Assembly: GCA_010015805.1 (NCBI GenBank)
Contig: ML978142.1
Span: forward strand, 186,001 to 250,000
Direction of reading: 5' to 3'
Source of the DNA: Rhizodiscina lignyota
Taxonomy: Eukaryota > Ascomycota > Dothideomycetes > Aulographales > Rhizodiscinaceae
Length of the DNA stretch: 64,000 bases
Shown: one piece after another, positions 39,623-49,400 of the stretch
How the letters are laid out: each line of letters starts with the position of its first letter
How positions within the stretch are numbered: position 1 is the stretch's first letter
Program-made: the position numbers and the translations under genes
Notes under the pieces: model-generated
The model's database searches: none
What the model saw: only the letters and a program-made list of their open reading frames with translations
Told to the model about the DNA's origin: nothing

Positions 39623-40866
39623 TCAAATCTTTCCATCGCCAGCCTTTTCTGCCTCCGCGAGCGCTTGTGTTCCCTCTTCATCGGCGAGCCGGAACGCGAT
39701 GCCAGCAGCTGCACGCACACCTGTTGCCACAGCCACACTGGCCTGCTTGATGTTCTCCTGCGTGTCGCCAGCGATATGGCAACCCGGTACGCTCGATTGA
39801 AGCATCATCGGCTCTGCCTCCACATCACCGCTTGGCTTTGTCTTCAAGCCCAGTTGCTCGATCAGATCCTGTGCTCTGCTTCTCACAGGTGGTCGGTGGA
39901 AGAGCATGCCAAGTTTCGCCGGTGCGCCACTATCGAACTCGAGCGTAACTCCCTCCACTTTGTTGTTTCCGACTATGCGGCGCACCTTGCGTTCGTCGAG
40001 CTTGACACCAGCAGCCAGCACCTTCTTCAGACCTGCCTGGGTGGGCTCGTCGGGAGGCACAGGACCGTCGCTGTAGATTGTGATGTCCTTGTTGATTGGG
40101 CGAAGCATGATGGCCAAGTGGACGTAGGAGGGGTTGGGGAAGGTAAGGATGCCGATGGGACGGTCTTTGCGCTCGTAGCCGTCGCAAAACGGGCATTGGT
40201 AGCTGGGAGGAGTGGTTAGTGCAGGAATTAGTGTGGTGAAGACGGAGGAAAGGCAGCTGTGTGGCAGCATGACTTGAGAAAGACTCACATGTTGCTGGGC
40301 CAATTCTCCTTGTACCCCTCGATATGCGGCGGCAGCACATCCTCGGAACCTGTCGCGAGCACGAGCTTCCGGCCAACGAAGGTCTGGTTGTTGCTGTCGA
40401 CGGCGACGAAGCCCTTGTATCCAGGTAGTATTTCGCTGTTTTGGATGCGCACGACCTTGCTCTTGACCAAATTCACTTGAGCGGAGTACTTTTCTTCGAT
40501 TTGCTTGCGCGAGATGGCACGAAACTCTTCAGGGGAGATGCCGTCGCGAGACAAGAACGTGTGCATTGCGTGTGCGCCTTGGTTGCGATATTCGCCAGAG
40601 TCGAAGAGGGCCGTGGTACGACAAACACGAGCGAGTGCAAGGGCGGAAGAGAGGCCGGCGGGGCCGCCACCGATGATGAGGGCGTCGTAGACTTTGCTGG
40701 ACATGTTGAGATCAGGCGTCGATTGAGTAGTTGAATGTGGTGCAGGTGGTGTTGAGAAGATTGAGGCTGAGGTTGAGTTTGAGTTGTACAAGTGGTGGAT
40801 GACGAAGGCAGCGAAGGTGACGAAGAGCGCGCCAAGAAGAGAAAGTTGAGACGGCATTGACGTCAC
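39623..40866 (-). CDS. gliT: FAD-dependent dithiol oxidase, thioredoxin reductase fold (GliT-like), with an N-terminal hydrophobic extension
   Basis: GliT closes the disulfide of the ETP and protects the producer. The 385-residue model has two exons (intron 40203-40288). The FAD-binding motif is [18 protein letters not shown], the redox centre is CPFCDGYE (C-x2-C), and the C-terminal flavin motif is [20 protein letters not shown]. From the internal Met at 40704 ([13 protein letters not shown]) the protein would have 331 residues, the usual GliT size. The upstream Met at 40866 adds 54 residues containing a strong hydrophobic segment ([20 protein letters not shown]) and a Ser/Thr/Pro linker. 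That could be a signal anchor placing the enzyme at the ER. Which start is used is not settled by sequence alone. Two perfect palindromes lie 115-143 bp upstream of 40866. Confidence 0.93.
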
Positions 40867-40980
40867 GAGTCAATGGAGAGAAGTTGCGAAGGATCAGAGC
40901 ATGCTCACGCAGCTTCCATTTGTGGAACCACGTGTAAAGCAGTTGTGTCACAACAAAGGAGAAAATCATCCGACGCCGTC

Positions 40981-41009
40981 TCGGTATCCGACCTTCCTTC
41001 GGTTTCCGA
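40981..41009. promoter_or_regulatory. Tandem perfect cluster palindromes upstream of the dithiol oxidase
   Basis: TCGGTATCCGA (40981-40991) and TCGGTTTCCGA (40999-41009) are both exact TCGG-N3-CCGA sites, 18 bp apart start to start. This is the densest perfect pair in the cluster and points to strong induction of the self-resistance enzyme. Confidence 0.75.
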
Positions 41010-41079
41010 CCTTGATATACCGCCGTGAAGCCATCAGTTTTAATCTACCGTTTGCGCCTTGATAAGTCGCCGAGGACAG

Positions 41080-41922
41080 TTACAGCTTTGCAGACGCTCG
41101 TTTGCCCTTGGCAATGAAGAGCTGCCGCTGTCGCGCACCGTCGCCTTCTCCCAGCACAGCGGGCTCGTCCAACACTTCGTACCCAAAATCCGCACCCGCT
41201 CCAGCTTCCTCGTAGAGCCTTTGCATATCTGCTTCTGTGAAGCCCGTAGAGGTGACAGAATGAGCGTGAGCTTCGTGTTTGTGAGCGCCATGATGGTGCT
41301 GTGAACTTGCCCCATGATGCTCGTGGTGATGTCCTGCCGTGCTGGCATTTTCTTTCGGCGGCAAAAAGTCAATGATGAGCAAGACCCCACTGCCAGGTCG
41401 AAGTCGCTCAGTCAGTCGCCGCAAGGCAAGCGAGGGAGAGTCGAAATGATGGAATCCCAGGCCGACGGCAGCAATATCGAAATCGGAGTATTCGGGTGTA
41501 ACCAACCCATCCCGAATGCCATCCTCGGCCAATAGATTGCCGATGACAGCGTGAGCTTGCTCTGGCGAGAGTCCGGATGCGCGTGCGGCTTCGTTGTAAC
41601 GCTCGACCATCTGGTCGGAGACATCAATGCCCTTGATGCTGCCGACATATGGGCCGAGAGCTTTGGTAATGGCGCCGGTGCCACAAGCATAGTCTAGAAG
41701 CTTGACATTTCCCAAACTGTTGTCGGGAATGCCAATCCAATCCTTGCGGTTTTGTAGAGCGGTACGAATCTGAGCCGTGAGGTGCTGATTCCACGGCACC
41801 AGGTCGTATTGGGCAGAGAACAAGCTGCAACACTTGGTGAGCACTCAGAAGTAAAGCAAGAATGTTATGCAATGTATTGCTCACTTGAAGAGATCACGGC
41901 TGGCTTCCCCAGCAGTACTCAT
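41080..41922 (-). CDS. SAM-dependent methyltransferase with a His-rich loop (GtmA/TmtA-like)
   Basis: A class I SAM methyltransferase of 260 residues in two exons (intron 41825-41884); the first exon is only 38 nt (MSTAGEASRDLF). SAM-binding features are VKLLDYACGTGAITKAL and IKGIDVSDQMVERYNEAA, and the substrate region contains AAVGLGFHHFD. This matches the group that includes GtmA (TmtA), which S-methylates the dithiol form of gliotoxin as a second way to detoxify or switch off the pathway. Between the last core strands there is an insert of about 25 residues very rich in His (HHHEHHGASSQHHHGAHKHE), which might bind metal. In A. fumigatus gtmA is outside the cluster; here a relative sits inside it, divergent from a P450. 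An arsenite- or other small-thiol methyltransferase is the alternative. Confidence 0.78.
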
Positions 41923-42307
41923 GTTGTGCAGATGCTGCAGCGGACAGGTTCCGTACGTGCTCAGAAGGCCAACAAGTGGGAGAATATGACTCGTTCTGTT
42001 CGTAACGTGAATCATTCCACCTGACGCATTGAGGATCCTGAAGGGATGGTTTGCTCATGAGCTGAAGTTGAAGTTGAGCTTTGTTGACGTCCAGCCTTGC
42101 TTACGTAAACTTGACTTGATCGTGCCCTTCACATTCCTCCACCCAGTTGACTTCGGTGACCGTGTGCTTGACGGAGCGAAATCACGCAGAAAATTAGAAC
42201 TATGACATCTTTTCTTTTACATTGGACAAAGATGGACCCGCCTGCAACATCCCTCTCGAATAGATTGCGGATGTCCTTTGCATTTCCGCAGGTCCATCTT
42301 GAACAGG
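41923..42307. promoter_or_regulatory. Divergent promoter of the S-methyltransferase and the third P450
   Basis: A 385-bp spacer. It contains TCGGTGACCGT at 42153-42163, one base away from the cluster palindrome, 145 bp from the P450 start and about 230 bp from the methyltransferase start. Confidence 0.5.
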
Positions 42308-44040
42308 ATGTCGTTGCTGTTTGCTCTGACTACTGTGACCGTCTTTCCATTGGTGAGTTTTTTACAAATTCATTGAATGCTTGGGATGCTTTGATTGGTC
42401 CTAATGGTCCAGGTGCTCTTGATATTTTACAAGAGATGGACGTTCGATCCGCGATTGAAACATCTGCCTCCGGGTCCGAAAGGACTTCCCATCATTGGAA
42501 ACATGCTGGACTTGGCAGACTCGGACAAGATGATAAAAGTGGCTAAGCAATGGGCTGATGAGTATGGCGAAATCTTCTATACCAAAGCCGGCCTATTTCA
42601 CTTCGTCTGGCTCTCATCGCCCGCCGTGGTAAGGGCATTGATGGACAAACGCGGCTCCATCTACTCCTCTCGTCCTCCCAGCCCAATGATTAATTTGGTC
42701 TCCAACAATGAGCGTGTCAACTTTATGCCGTATGGGGAGAGGTGGCGCTCCATCAGGAACATTGTGCAGTCTGCCCTCAATCTTCAGACTTCCACAACAT
42801 ACAAGCCCGTGCAGGACTTTGAGTCGAAGCAGGCTGTTTGGGAGATACTGCATGCAAGAGACAATGAAGCGTTTAGCGACATCAATCGCAGATACTCTAC
42901 GAGTACCATCATGACCATCACTTACGGGCATCGAGTTGCGAGCTTGGAGGATCCGATGTACCAGGACATTCTCAAAATCGTCCGTCATTTCTCTCTCGCA
43001 ACTGCGCCTGGAGGATGGATGATTGATACGGTGCCCATGCTCGCGGATATCGTTCCTCAGCGCTTTCTTCAGAACTGGAAAACGATTGCTCGCCAGTGGT
43101 ACCAAGAAGATTCCGAAATATATCTCAAGATGTACCGGAAGCTCATGAACGACATCGAGAGCGGTACAGCGCCGGATTGTTTCCTCAAGGATCTGGCAAG
43201 GGAGAAGCTGGAGAAGAATGCCATTCCAGACGTCACTGCCGCGTTCGCTGCCGGAGCATTGATCGAAGCGGGAAGCGATGCGACCACTACAGCGCTCAAC
43301 AACGTCATTCTGGCTTGTCTCCTCTATCCCGAAATAGTCACTGGTGCGCACGAAGAATTGGATAGAGCTGTGGGCAGCAGTCGGATGCCAGAGTTTAGTG
43401 ATGAGCCGAATCTGCCGTATATCCGCGCAATGGCGAAGGAAACGCTGAGATGGAGAGCTTCGACGAAAATTGGACCGGCTCATGCGACGACTCAGGACGA
43501 CTGGTATGAGGGCTACTTCATTCCGAAAGGAACTGCGATTGTGTTGAATTGGTGGTGAGTACATGACGGAATCATTTCAGTTAGTCCACTGCCGACTGGA
43601 AGAACAGGGCCATACACATGGATGAGAAGCGCTGGGAAGACCCTGAACGTTTCGACCCCAGGCGATATCTCAACGACCCTCTGACAGAAGCGGAATCAAT
43701 GGCTCAACCCAACGCAGAACTTCGCGACCATTTCACGTTCGGTGCAGGTCGCCGTCACTGTCCCGGGACACACATCGCCCATAACTCCTTATTCATCAAC
43801 CTTGCGCGAATCATGTGGGCATTCAATATACGAAAGGCGGTGGATGCGAACGGGAATACTATTGAGCCGTCCACAGCTGCTCTTCCGGGATTCTTGTTGA
43901 CGCCCGTCAAGTTTCCATGTGAGTTTGAACCAAGGACTGAAGGGCATCGGAAGATTATTGAGCAAGCTTGGGCCGAGGCGCAGAGAGAAGGATTAGTTTG
44001 GGGACGAGATGGAGTGGTGAAGAAGCCGAATGTTGCGTAG
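42308..44040 (+). CDS. Cytochrome P450 (third of the cluster; CYP64/O-methylsterigmatocystin oxidoreductase-like)
   Basis: A microsomal P450 of 539 residues in three exons (introns 42353-42412 and 43555-43607; in frame). The anchor is built across intron 1 (MSLLFALTTVTVFPL then VLLIFYKRW), followed by the proline-rich hinge HLPPGPKGLPIIGN. Other blocks are MPYGERWRSIRNIVQSAL, the I-helix GALIEAGSDATTTALNNVIL, the K-helix MAKETLRWRAST, ERFDPRRYL and the haem loop FTFGAGRRHCPGTHIA with its cysteine. The family style is that of fungal secondary-metabolite P450s acting on aromatic substrates. Two P450s are enough for gliotoxin, so the third suggests an extra hydroxylation or coupling in this product. 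It runs in the same direction as the O-methyltransferase just downstream. Confidence 0.93.
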
Positions 44041-44386
44041 AGCTTGTGGGGTGTCAGTTTTGGATATTGTTCGACTCTTGCACCAAAAGCGTTGAATGAT
44101 GAATGAAAGGATAAATGCTTGCTTTGGGAACGCGAAGAGCCGAAATGTTTGAAGGCTTTTAATTGAAGCATTTCTGAGATGGATACCGAACTATGAGTGG
44201 GCTGTCCATTGCGATTTCCAGTGTGCCGCCTAGCTGAGTTGCAAAGCAAAGCGGAGACTATGCGTATCAGCTCCAACAAGGACTGCTCGGCTTCCGTGAA
44301 GTATCGGATACCGGACATGGTCTAAATCATTCACAGTACATCGTCTCGCGTGTTTGAGATGTGTCCATGAGCAGCTCGTTGTGATA
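44041..44386. promoter_or_regulatory. Promoter of the O-methyltransferase with two near-palindromes
   Basis: A 346-bp spacer. TCGGCTTCCGT at 44287-44297 and TCGGATACCGG at 44304-44314 each differ by one base from TCGG-N3-CCGA and lie 70-100 bp before the start codon. Confidence 0.5.
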
Positions 44387-45664
44387 ATGGATAATACACT
44401 GCGGGAAGCAATTTCGTCACTGCAAGAAGCAGTAGACGCACTTGAGGGACCTTTGAGGACAGAACGCCTTAGAACACTCCAAAACTCTGATTCACTGCCC
44501 GACAAAGAGACATGGACTCTCGCATCGCAAACTGTCAATCTGGCGGACAAGTTGGTGAGGCTAATCCAGCCCCCAGCGCTGCAGCTAGCAGAGAGTTATC
44601 TGGGTGAGTGCGAAGTCTATTGGGGTGGTGCAGACTCGCTCTGATTTTCATGGTGTCTAGCTTATATCGACACCAAATGTTTGTGTGCTGCCGTCCAGCA
44701 CGATATCCCAGACGAGTTATCGTCCGGGCCACTTACCATTGACGAGCTTGCCAAACGAAGCCGACTGAAGCCTCTGCGCATGAAGCAGATTATGCGTGTC
44801 TTACACAACAATGGCATCTTCGAGTTCGAAGGGGCAAGTCAAACGTACAGCAACAGCCCGTCTTCGACGCTGCTCGTGAAGAATCACTGGACGCAGTGGC
44901 ACCGTTGGGTCTCGCTGTACGGAAACGAATTCTACGACTTTGCATGCGGCATTCCGGAGGCAATCAAGAGTGGCGAGGCGCGGAGTGCGGCGCAAATAAC
45001 ACACAAGACAGACAAGAACATCTTTCGATACTTTGCCGAGCAGGGAAAGCAAGAGAAGTTTCACAAGGCGCTCGGGGCAGGCGCAGTGGCTCAGGCGCCG
45101 GGCATGCTTGCGGACTACGACTGGGGGGAGTTGGGTGATGCTGTAGTGATGGATATTGGTGGCGGTGGAGGCGATTTTATCGTCTCATTGCTCCGTGCAC
45201 ATCCGTCGCTGAGCGGCGCCTTGTTCGAGCTGGACACTGTCGTTGACATGGTGCGGCCAAAGTTTCAAGATGCTGACGGCGAGTTTGCAGATGTTGGAGC
45301 ACGGATGGTCGACTTGCGCGTTGGCGATTTCCTCGGCGAAGTACCAGCATACGAAATATATACGATGAAGTGGTGCTTGCACAACTGGTCGGATGAAAAT
45401 GTCTTGAAGATCCTTCGAGCCGTTCGACGCGCAATCCGGTTGACATCACGGGCAAGGATGGTAATCATCGAGTCGGTGCTCGCAGACGGTCGGAGTTCGC
45501 GCATTTGGCGGTATGGGGACGTTACAATGATGTCTACAGTCAATGGCCAGGAGCGTACAGAGATGGAGTGGAGGAGTCTGGCGGCAAGGACGGGTTGGTC
45601 GGTGAAGCAAATTGTATTGTTAAGGAATGTGTGGGCTGCTGCTATTGACCTGAGGCCGGCGTGA
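44387..45664 (+). CDS. gliM: SAM-dependent O-methyltransferase, winged-helix type (GliM/SirM-like)
   Basis: A plant-COMT-like O-methyltransferase of 406 residues in two exons (intron 44604-44660). The N-terminal dimerisation/winged-helix part includes LTIDELAKRSRLKPLRMKQI and VLHNNGIFEF. The catalytic part has the SAM loop VVMDIGGGGGDFIVSLL, the acidic residue in GALFELDTVVDM, and MKWCLHNWSDENVLKILR, whose His is the expected general base. A fungal insert region KALGAGAVAQAPGMLADYDW is typical. In gliotoxin synthesis GliM methylates a phenolic or N-hydroxyl-derived oxygen. The start at 44387 (MDNTLREAI) gives the expected amphipathic N-terminus. It is the last clear cluster gene; the sequence becomes TpA-rich within about 30 bp of the stop codon. 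Confidence 0.92.
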
Positions 45665-46007
45665 GATACGGTGGTGTTTTTTCGGTTTTTTTGACAGATG
45701 TACTCCCGACAAAAGTAGAGGCAGTTCTCTTCCGTAACATTTAGTAATTATTATAATATAGAGGAAAAGTAGAGTTGTAACTATTAGTAGAGTCTTAGAG
45801 AGCCTTGCCTTTATCGACTAGTATAGTAAATATAGTAGTAGTAACTACTTTAGCAAGAGATATATATAGAAGAATATTTAGTATATATAAAATAAGTAGA
45901 AACCTTAGCGCTTTTTTTATTATAAGAAAATACTCATAAAAAGCCTATACGTAAATCTATAGTAAGCTTAACTAGAATCTTAAAAATTAGTATAATCTAA
46001 AAAATAG
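45665..46007. other. TpA-rich, low-GC strip at the cluster's right border
   Basis: Roughly 340 bp of very AT-rich sequence full of TA dinucleotides (for example AATTATTATAATATAG, ATATATATAGAAG) with almost no CpA. This is the look of DNA heavily mutated by RIP. It separates the well-kept cluster from the disturbed right flank. No gene or intact repeat can be read in it. Confidence 0.6.
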
Positions 46008-46480
46008 CACTACCTGGAAGCATACGAATTCACCACCCGACCCACCGATACGCCGCCGGCCGCCCTCTTCGACAGATTCAAACAGCTTACATCTAACAGT
46101 GGGGTTCTGGGCCTGTACTACGTAGACAAAGCAAACGAGATCAAGATGCTGGAGCACATCGAAGGGCGTAAGAATATATTGACTCCCTTTACGGACCAAG
46201 CTGACGTGCAATCGACTAACCATGCCGAGACGGCATGGAATTTGGGTAAAGGTGATCCAGTTACTATGGCTTGCGTCATTGTATGCGACTCCCGAACCAT
46301 TCGGGGTGGTGCAGTGTACAAGAGTATGTCCAAACGCTCTAACTGGAGGTTTATTGGCTTAACATGCTGTCAATGCAGATACGAAGTCTCATATGAAATA
46401 GTGACTCCGGCGGGCTTTCTTGCCGCGTTACATTTCAGTAGGCATAGGACGGGGAAGGCTCATACGCATTCACATGACTT
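46008..46480 (+). pseudogene. Truncated coding remnant of unknown family
   Basis: A frame open from 46008, directly at the edge of the TpA-rich strip, reads in an orderly coding-like way (LTSNSGVLGLYYVDKANEIK, then AWNLGKGDPVTMACVIVCD) without a start codon of its own at its left end. It loses coding character after about 46480. I read it as the inner or 3' part of a gene whose beginning was destroyed by the strip to its left. I do not recognise the family. Confidence 0.35.
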
Positions 46481-46684
46481 TACATTCGTTTTTGTTCACT
46501 TGATTTCGAAGTATGAACATCTCATTCTCTCTTTCGTTGTTGTTGTTTTCTCACAACTTCGCCTTCCAGGTCATTCCTCTCCCAACATTTCCGGTTTGGC
46601 TCCTAGCACAAGTACACGGTTTCAGCAGCATTGGCTAAATGATATGTACATGAAGGCTATGATTCGTTACCTGACTAGTGTTAG

Positions 46685-48576
46685 TTATGTTGCCCTTTGG
46701 GTTTCTGGAAGGGGGTTTGCTAGTAAATTTCTCACCTCTGTGCGGGTCTCCTTACATGCTTTTGCGATAGCCTCCATCCTGGCGTAGGTTGACCAGTCTG
46801 GTGGCGCAGCCTTTGATCCTGTGGATGTTGCTGACACTATAACTAATCCTCTCTGCAACGTGGGTTTAGTGCCTCGCGCGCTACCCTGTCTCGCTTTGCG
46901 TAACACGTCTTCGTGCTCTTGGGCCAGGTCAAGGCATGACTGGAGAAACTGGAGACGGTAGCCTAGAGCCCATTTGCAGATGTTGAAGAGGTTATGTTTG
47001 AGTCTCTTCACATGCGCGCAATCTTGCATGTTGATTAGGGGCCCGATTGCTGCCATTTCGTATCTAGAAATGGGTGTTTGAACTTTCTTGGCGGCAACCA
47101 TGTAGACCATATACAGCTGCGCCGTCCAGGGGCTTACTGTGATTTGGAACCCAACAGTATGAAGGTATGCCCAGTAGCCAGTTGTCTTGGCATTCGCGTA
47201 TATTAAGTTGAGCTCCTGAGGCAGTTCCAGTTTCGGGCCTGGATTCTTGGATGTTGTGAGAGCCTGTGTATATTGCATAGGAATCTTGAGATCGCCAATA
47301 GTGCTATTGCCTTTGGAGCTTTTGAGCGCGTAGTCTACAACAGACATGAAATGATTGACCATGCAACTACCATTTTTGGCGCATTCGCACATCGCTTCAG
47401 ACAATGAGCCTGAGTGTGCTTCGAACTCAAGGTTACAGATGGGGAGACCTGGGTGACTGTCGCTTGTAGTACCCTCCAGTCTGCAAGGATGGTGATGGTA
47501 GATCGTGTCTTCCTGCTCCTCAGTGAAAGGCGCGTCTTGAGAACGCCCTTGTGTCTTGAACTTTTCATTCGAAACGTACGTTATCATTACATCGGCCTTT
47601 CCTGGCGACTGTCTTTGCGGATCCGCCTGCCACAAGGGGGAGAGGTAGACTTCGTTGAGTTTGCAAATCCCGTCAAATCCAGGATCCCGCAAGTGTGGAT
47701 CCGTCTCCATCAACCCACGGGGCACTAGAAGGTTTTGGATGTTGTCCCTGAATGTGGCTTCATTCACTTCAAGAGACTCAACTGCCTGTGCCACAATTTG
47801 CAGTGCCAAATTTTCAGCTCGCTCATCATATTCCTCGTGTACCTTATGAAGTATCCAGGTTGCAAAAGGGCGAAGAGGCTCGGGTACCGTATTATGCACG
47901 CGCTGGCGAACGTCAACACCATGAGACTTGAGCTCCGTTGTGTCATGGGGCGCCATATCGCTCTCCGTGCATACTGAAGGAGATGCCGTGTGCTCTCTTT
48001 CGAGGAGGATGAGGTTCTCTTGGGTGAGTTGGGAGCGGTTCGTGGAATTCAAGTCGGAAGAACTGGCATCCTCAGGCCAAGGGACCGAGGTAGGTGCACT
48101 ATTTCGCTATTAGTGTTATCTTCATAGCGAAAAGGGATCCAAACATACCGAGAGGGATCTCCCGCGCCCTGTTGTTGGTGGTGTTCGCGAGAGCTAGCGT
48201 CTGCTACGTCAACACGCAAGGCGTCTGACTCCGGAGAGACATTCTGTAAAAATTTGTCCACAAGATGGTTTGTCGAATACTTGAAAGGTTCCTCTCGTAG
48301 TTCCCCCTGAGTTGATGCCAGCTGATATTCCACTCGCTCTTCGCTCTCGGGCGGTAAGAGGGATGGAGGAGTTTGCAGTGATCGCGAGGGAGAACTTGAG
48401 TCGTATTGCGTCGCATGCTCCGTCGGCTGAAGGTGTTTTGGTTTTTTCATCGGCCGCGGCATGAGTGCGTGTATTTCTTGTTCCTCATTTCTTTCAGAGT
48501 GGCTGCGTTCAATTCCTTTGTGCGCTTCGCTGCTAGTGGCGCGATTGGTGTCTGTTATTACTTGTGGTAGACGCAT
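46685..48576 (-). CDS. Unknown fungal protein, possibly DUF7924-like
   Basis: A 613-residue model in two exons; the intron 48099-48148 has GTATGT, a CTAAT branch and TAG, and restores the frame. The N-terminal third is polar and low in complexity (Ser, Pro, Glu, His), likely disordered. The C-terminal part is globular: VPEPLRPFATWILHKVHEEY, then CNLEFEAHSGSLSEAMCECA, HFMSVVDYALKS, YWAYLHTVGFQITVSPW and AQLYMVYMVAAKK. The order of an E-x-K/H-like strand, a Cys/Ala-rich helix and a later beta pair recalls the DUF7924 proteins common in dothideomycete genomes, but I am not sure of this. The gene is intact although it lies among decayed sequence. Confidence 0.6.
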
Positions 48577-49400
48577 TTTAATTGCTGATTGTAAATGTGC
48601 TATAGAGTGCGAAAGGCAGTACTAGGTACTAAAGTAATTTGGTTTAGTTGCTGCTTTAGTTACCGCCGTAGTATGACGTTGAAGTAAGGTGAAATAGGAT
48701 CCCGCCACCTGAACTTCGCTAACGTTAGCGTTACTCCTAAATTCAGTAAGGTTTAGTGGGAAATATTCGGCCAAGCTTAAGTAGAGTTTAACTAGTTAAA
48801 TAATAAGTTAATATATTACCGTAAAGTCCTAACATCGTATATCTCAACACAACTTAACCCCTCCTCACATATCTTCACGTATCTTTATATATCTTTACAC
48901 ATCCTCACTCTTTAAAGAGCGCGAGTATGTAATACAGATCTCTCTATCTTTATGTTCGTACAGCTACATAACATTATACAACAACAACAAATAAAAGTCG
49001 TCAAGTTAAAGTTCTGACACTAACAAGGGTATTCGCGCTTAGGTCGCCTTAGTTCGCCCTTGGCTTGCAAGACCCCGATCTATGCCGATGATTCCTATGC
49101 TTCTTTAGGTATGCATCTCTACCAGTAAGGTTGCAGCTCTCTTAGCCCCTGTATTCACGGTATCTTAAAAGACATTCGCTATTCTAATCTATCGCATCTT
49201 CTTACTTACAGGTCATACAACCCTTAGCTGTCGCGTCTCGTCCAAATTAGGCTTAGGGTATTAGTAGCTTAGTAAAAGTCTGCAATCAAGCGTTGGTTCC
49301 ATTTCGATTCCCACAAAACTCTCCTAGGCGCCTGACGTAGGACATCATGCGACTTTCCCTTAAGATCTTTCTACTCTTCGACAACTTGACTACCCATAGT
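48577..49400. other. AT-rich spacer with short pyrimidine-rich repeats
   Basis: About 820 bp with no supported gene. Around 48865-48908 there are imperfect repeats of an ATATCTT/ATCTTTA unit, and an ACAACAACAA stretch near 48980. It could be the end of an old mobile element, but no terminal repeat or coding domain was recognised. Confidence 0.35.

Noticed and set aside
42614-43564. A 316-residue open frame on the minus strand
   Set aside because: It lies entirely antisense to the well-supported third P450 and has no domain content; it is a shadow of that gene.
48840-49020. Possible LTR end of a retroelement
   Set aside because: There are pyrimidine-rich short repeats, but no matching second copy, primer-binding site or coding domain was seen.
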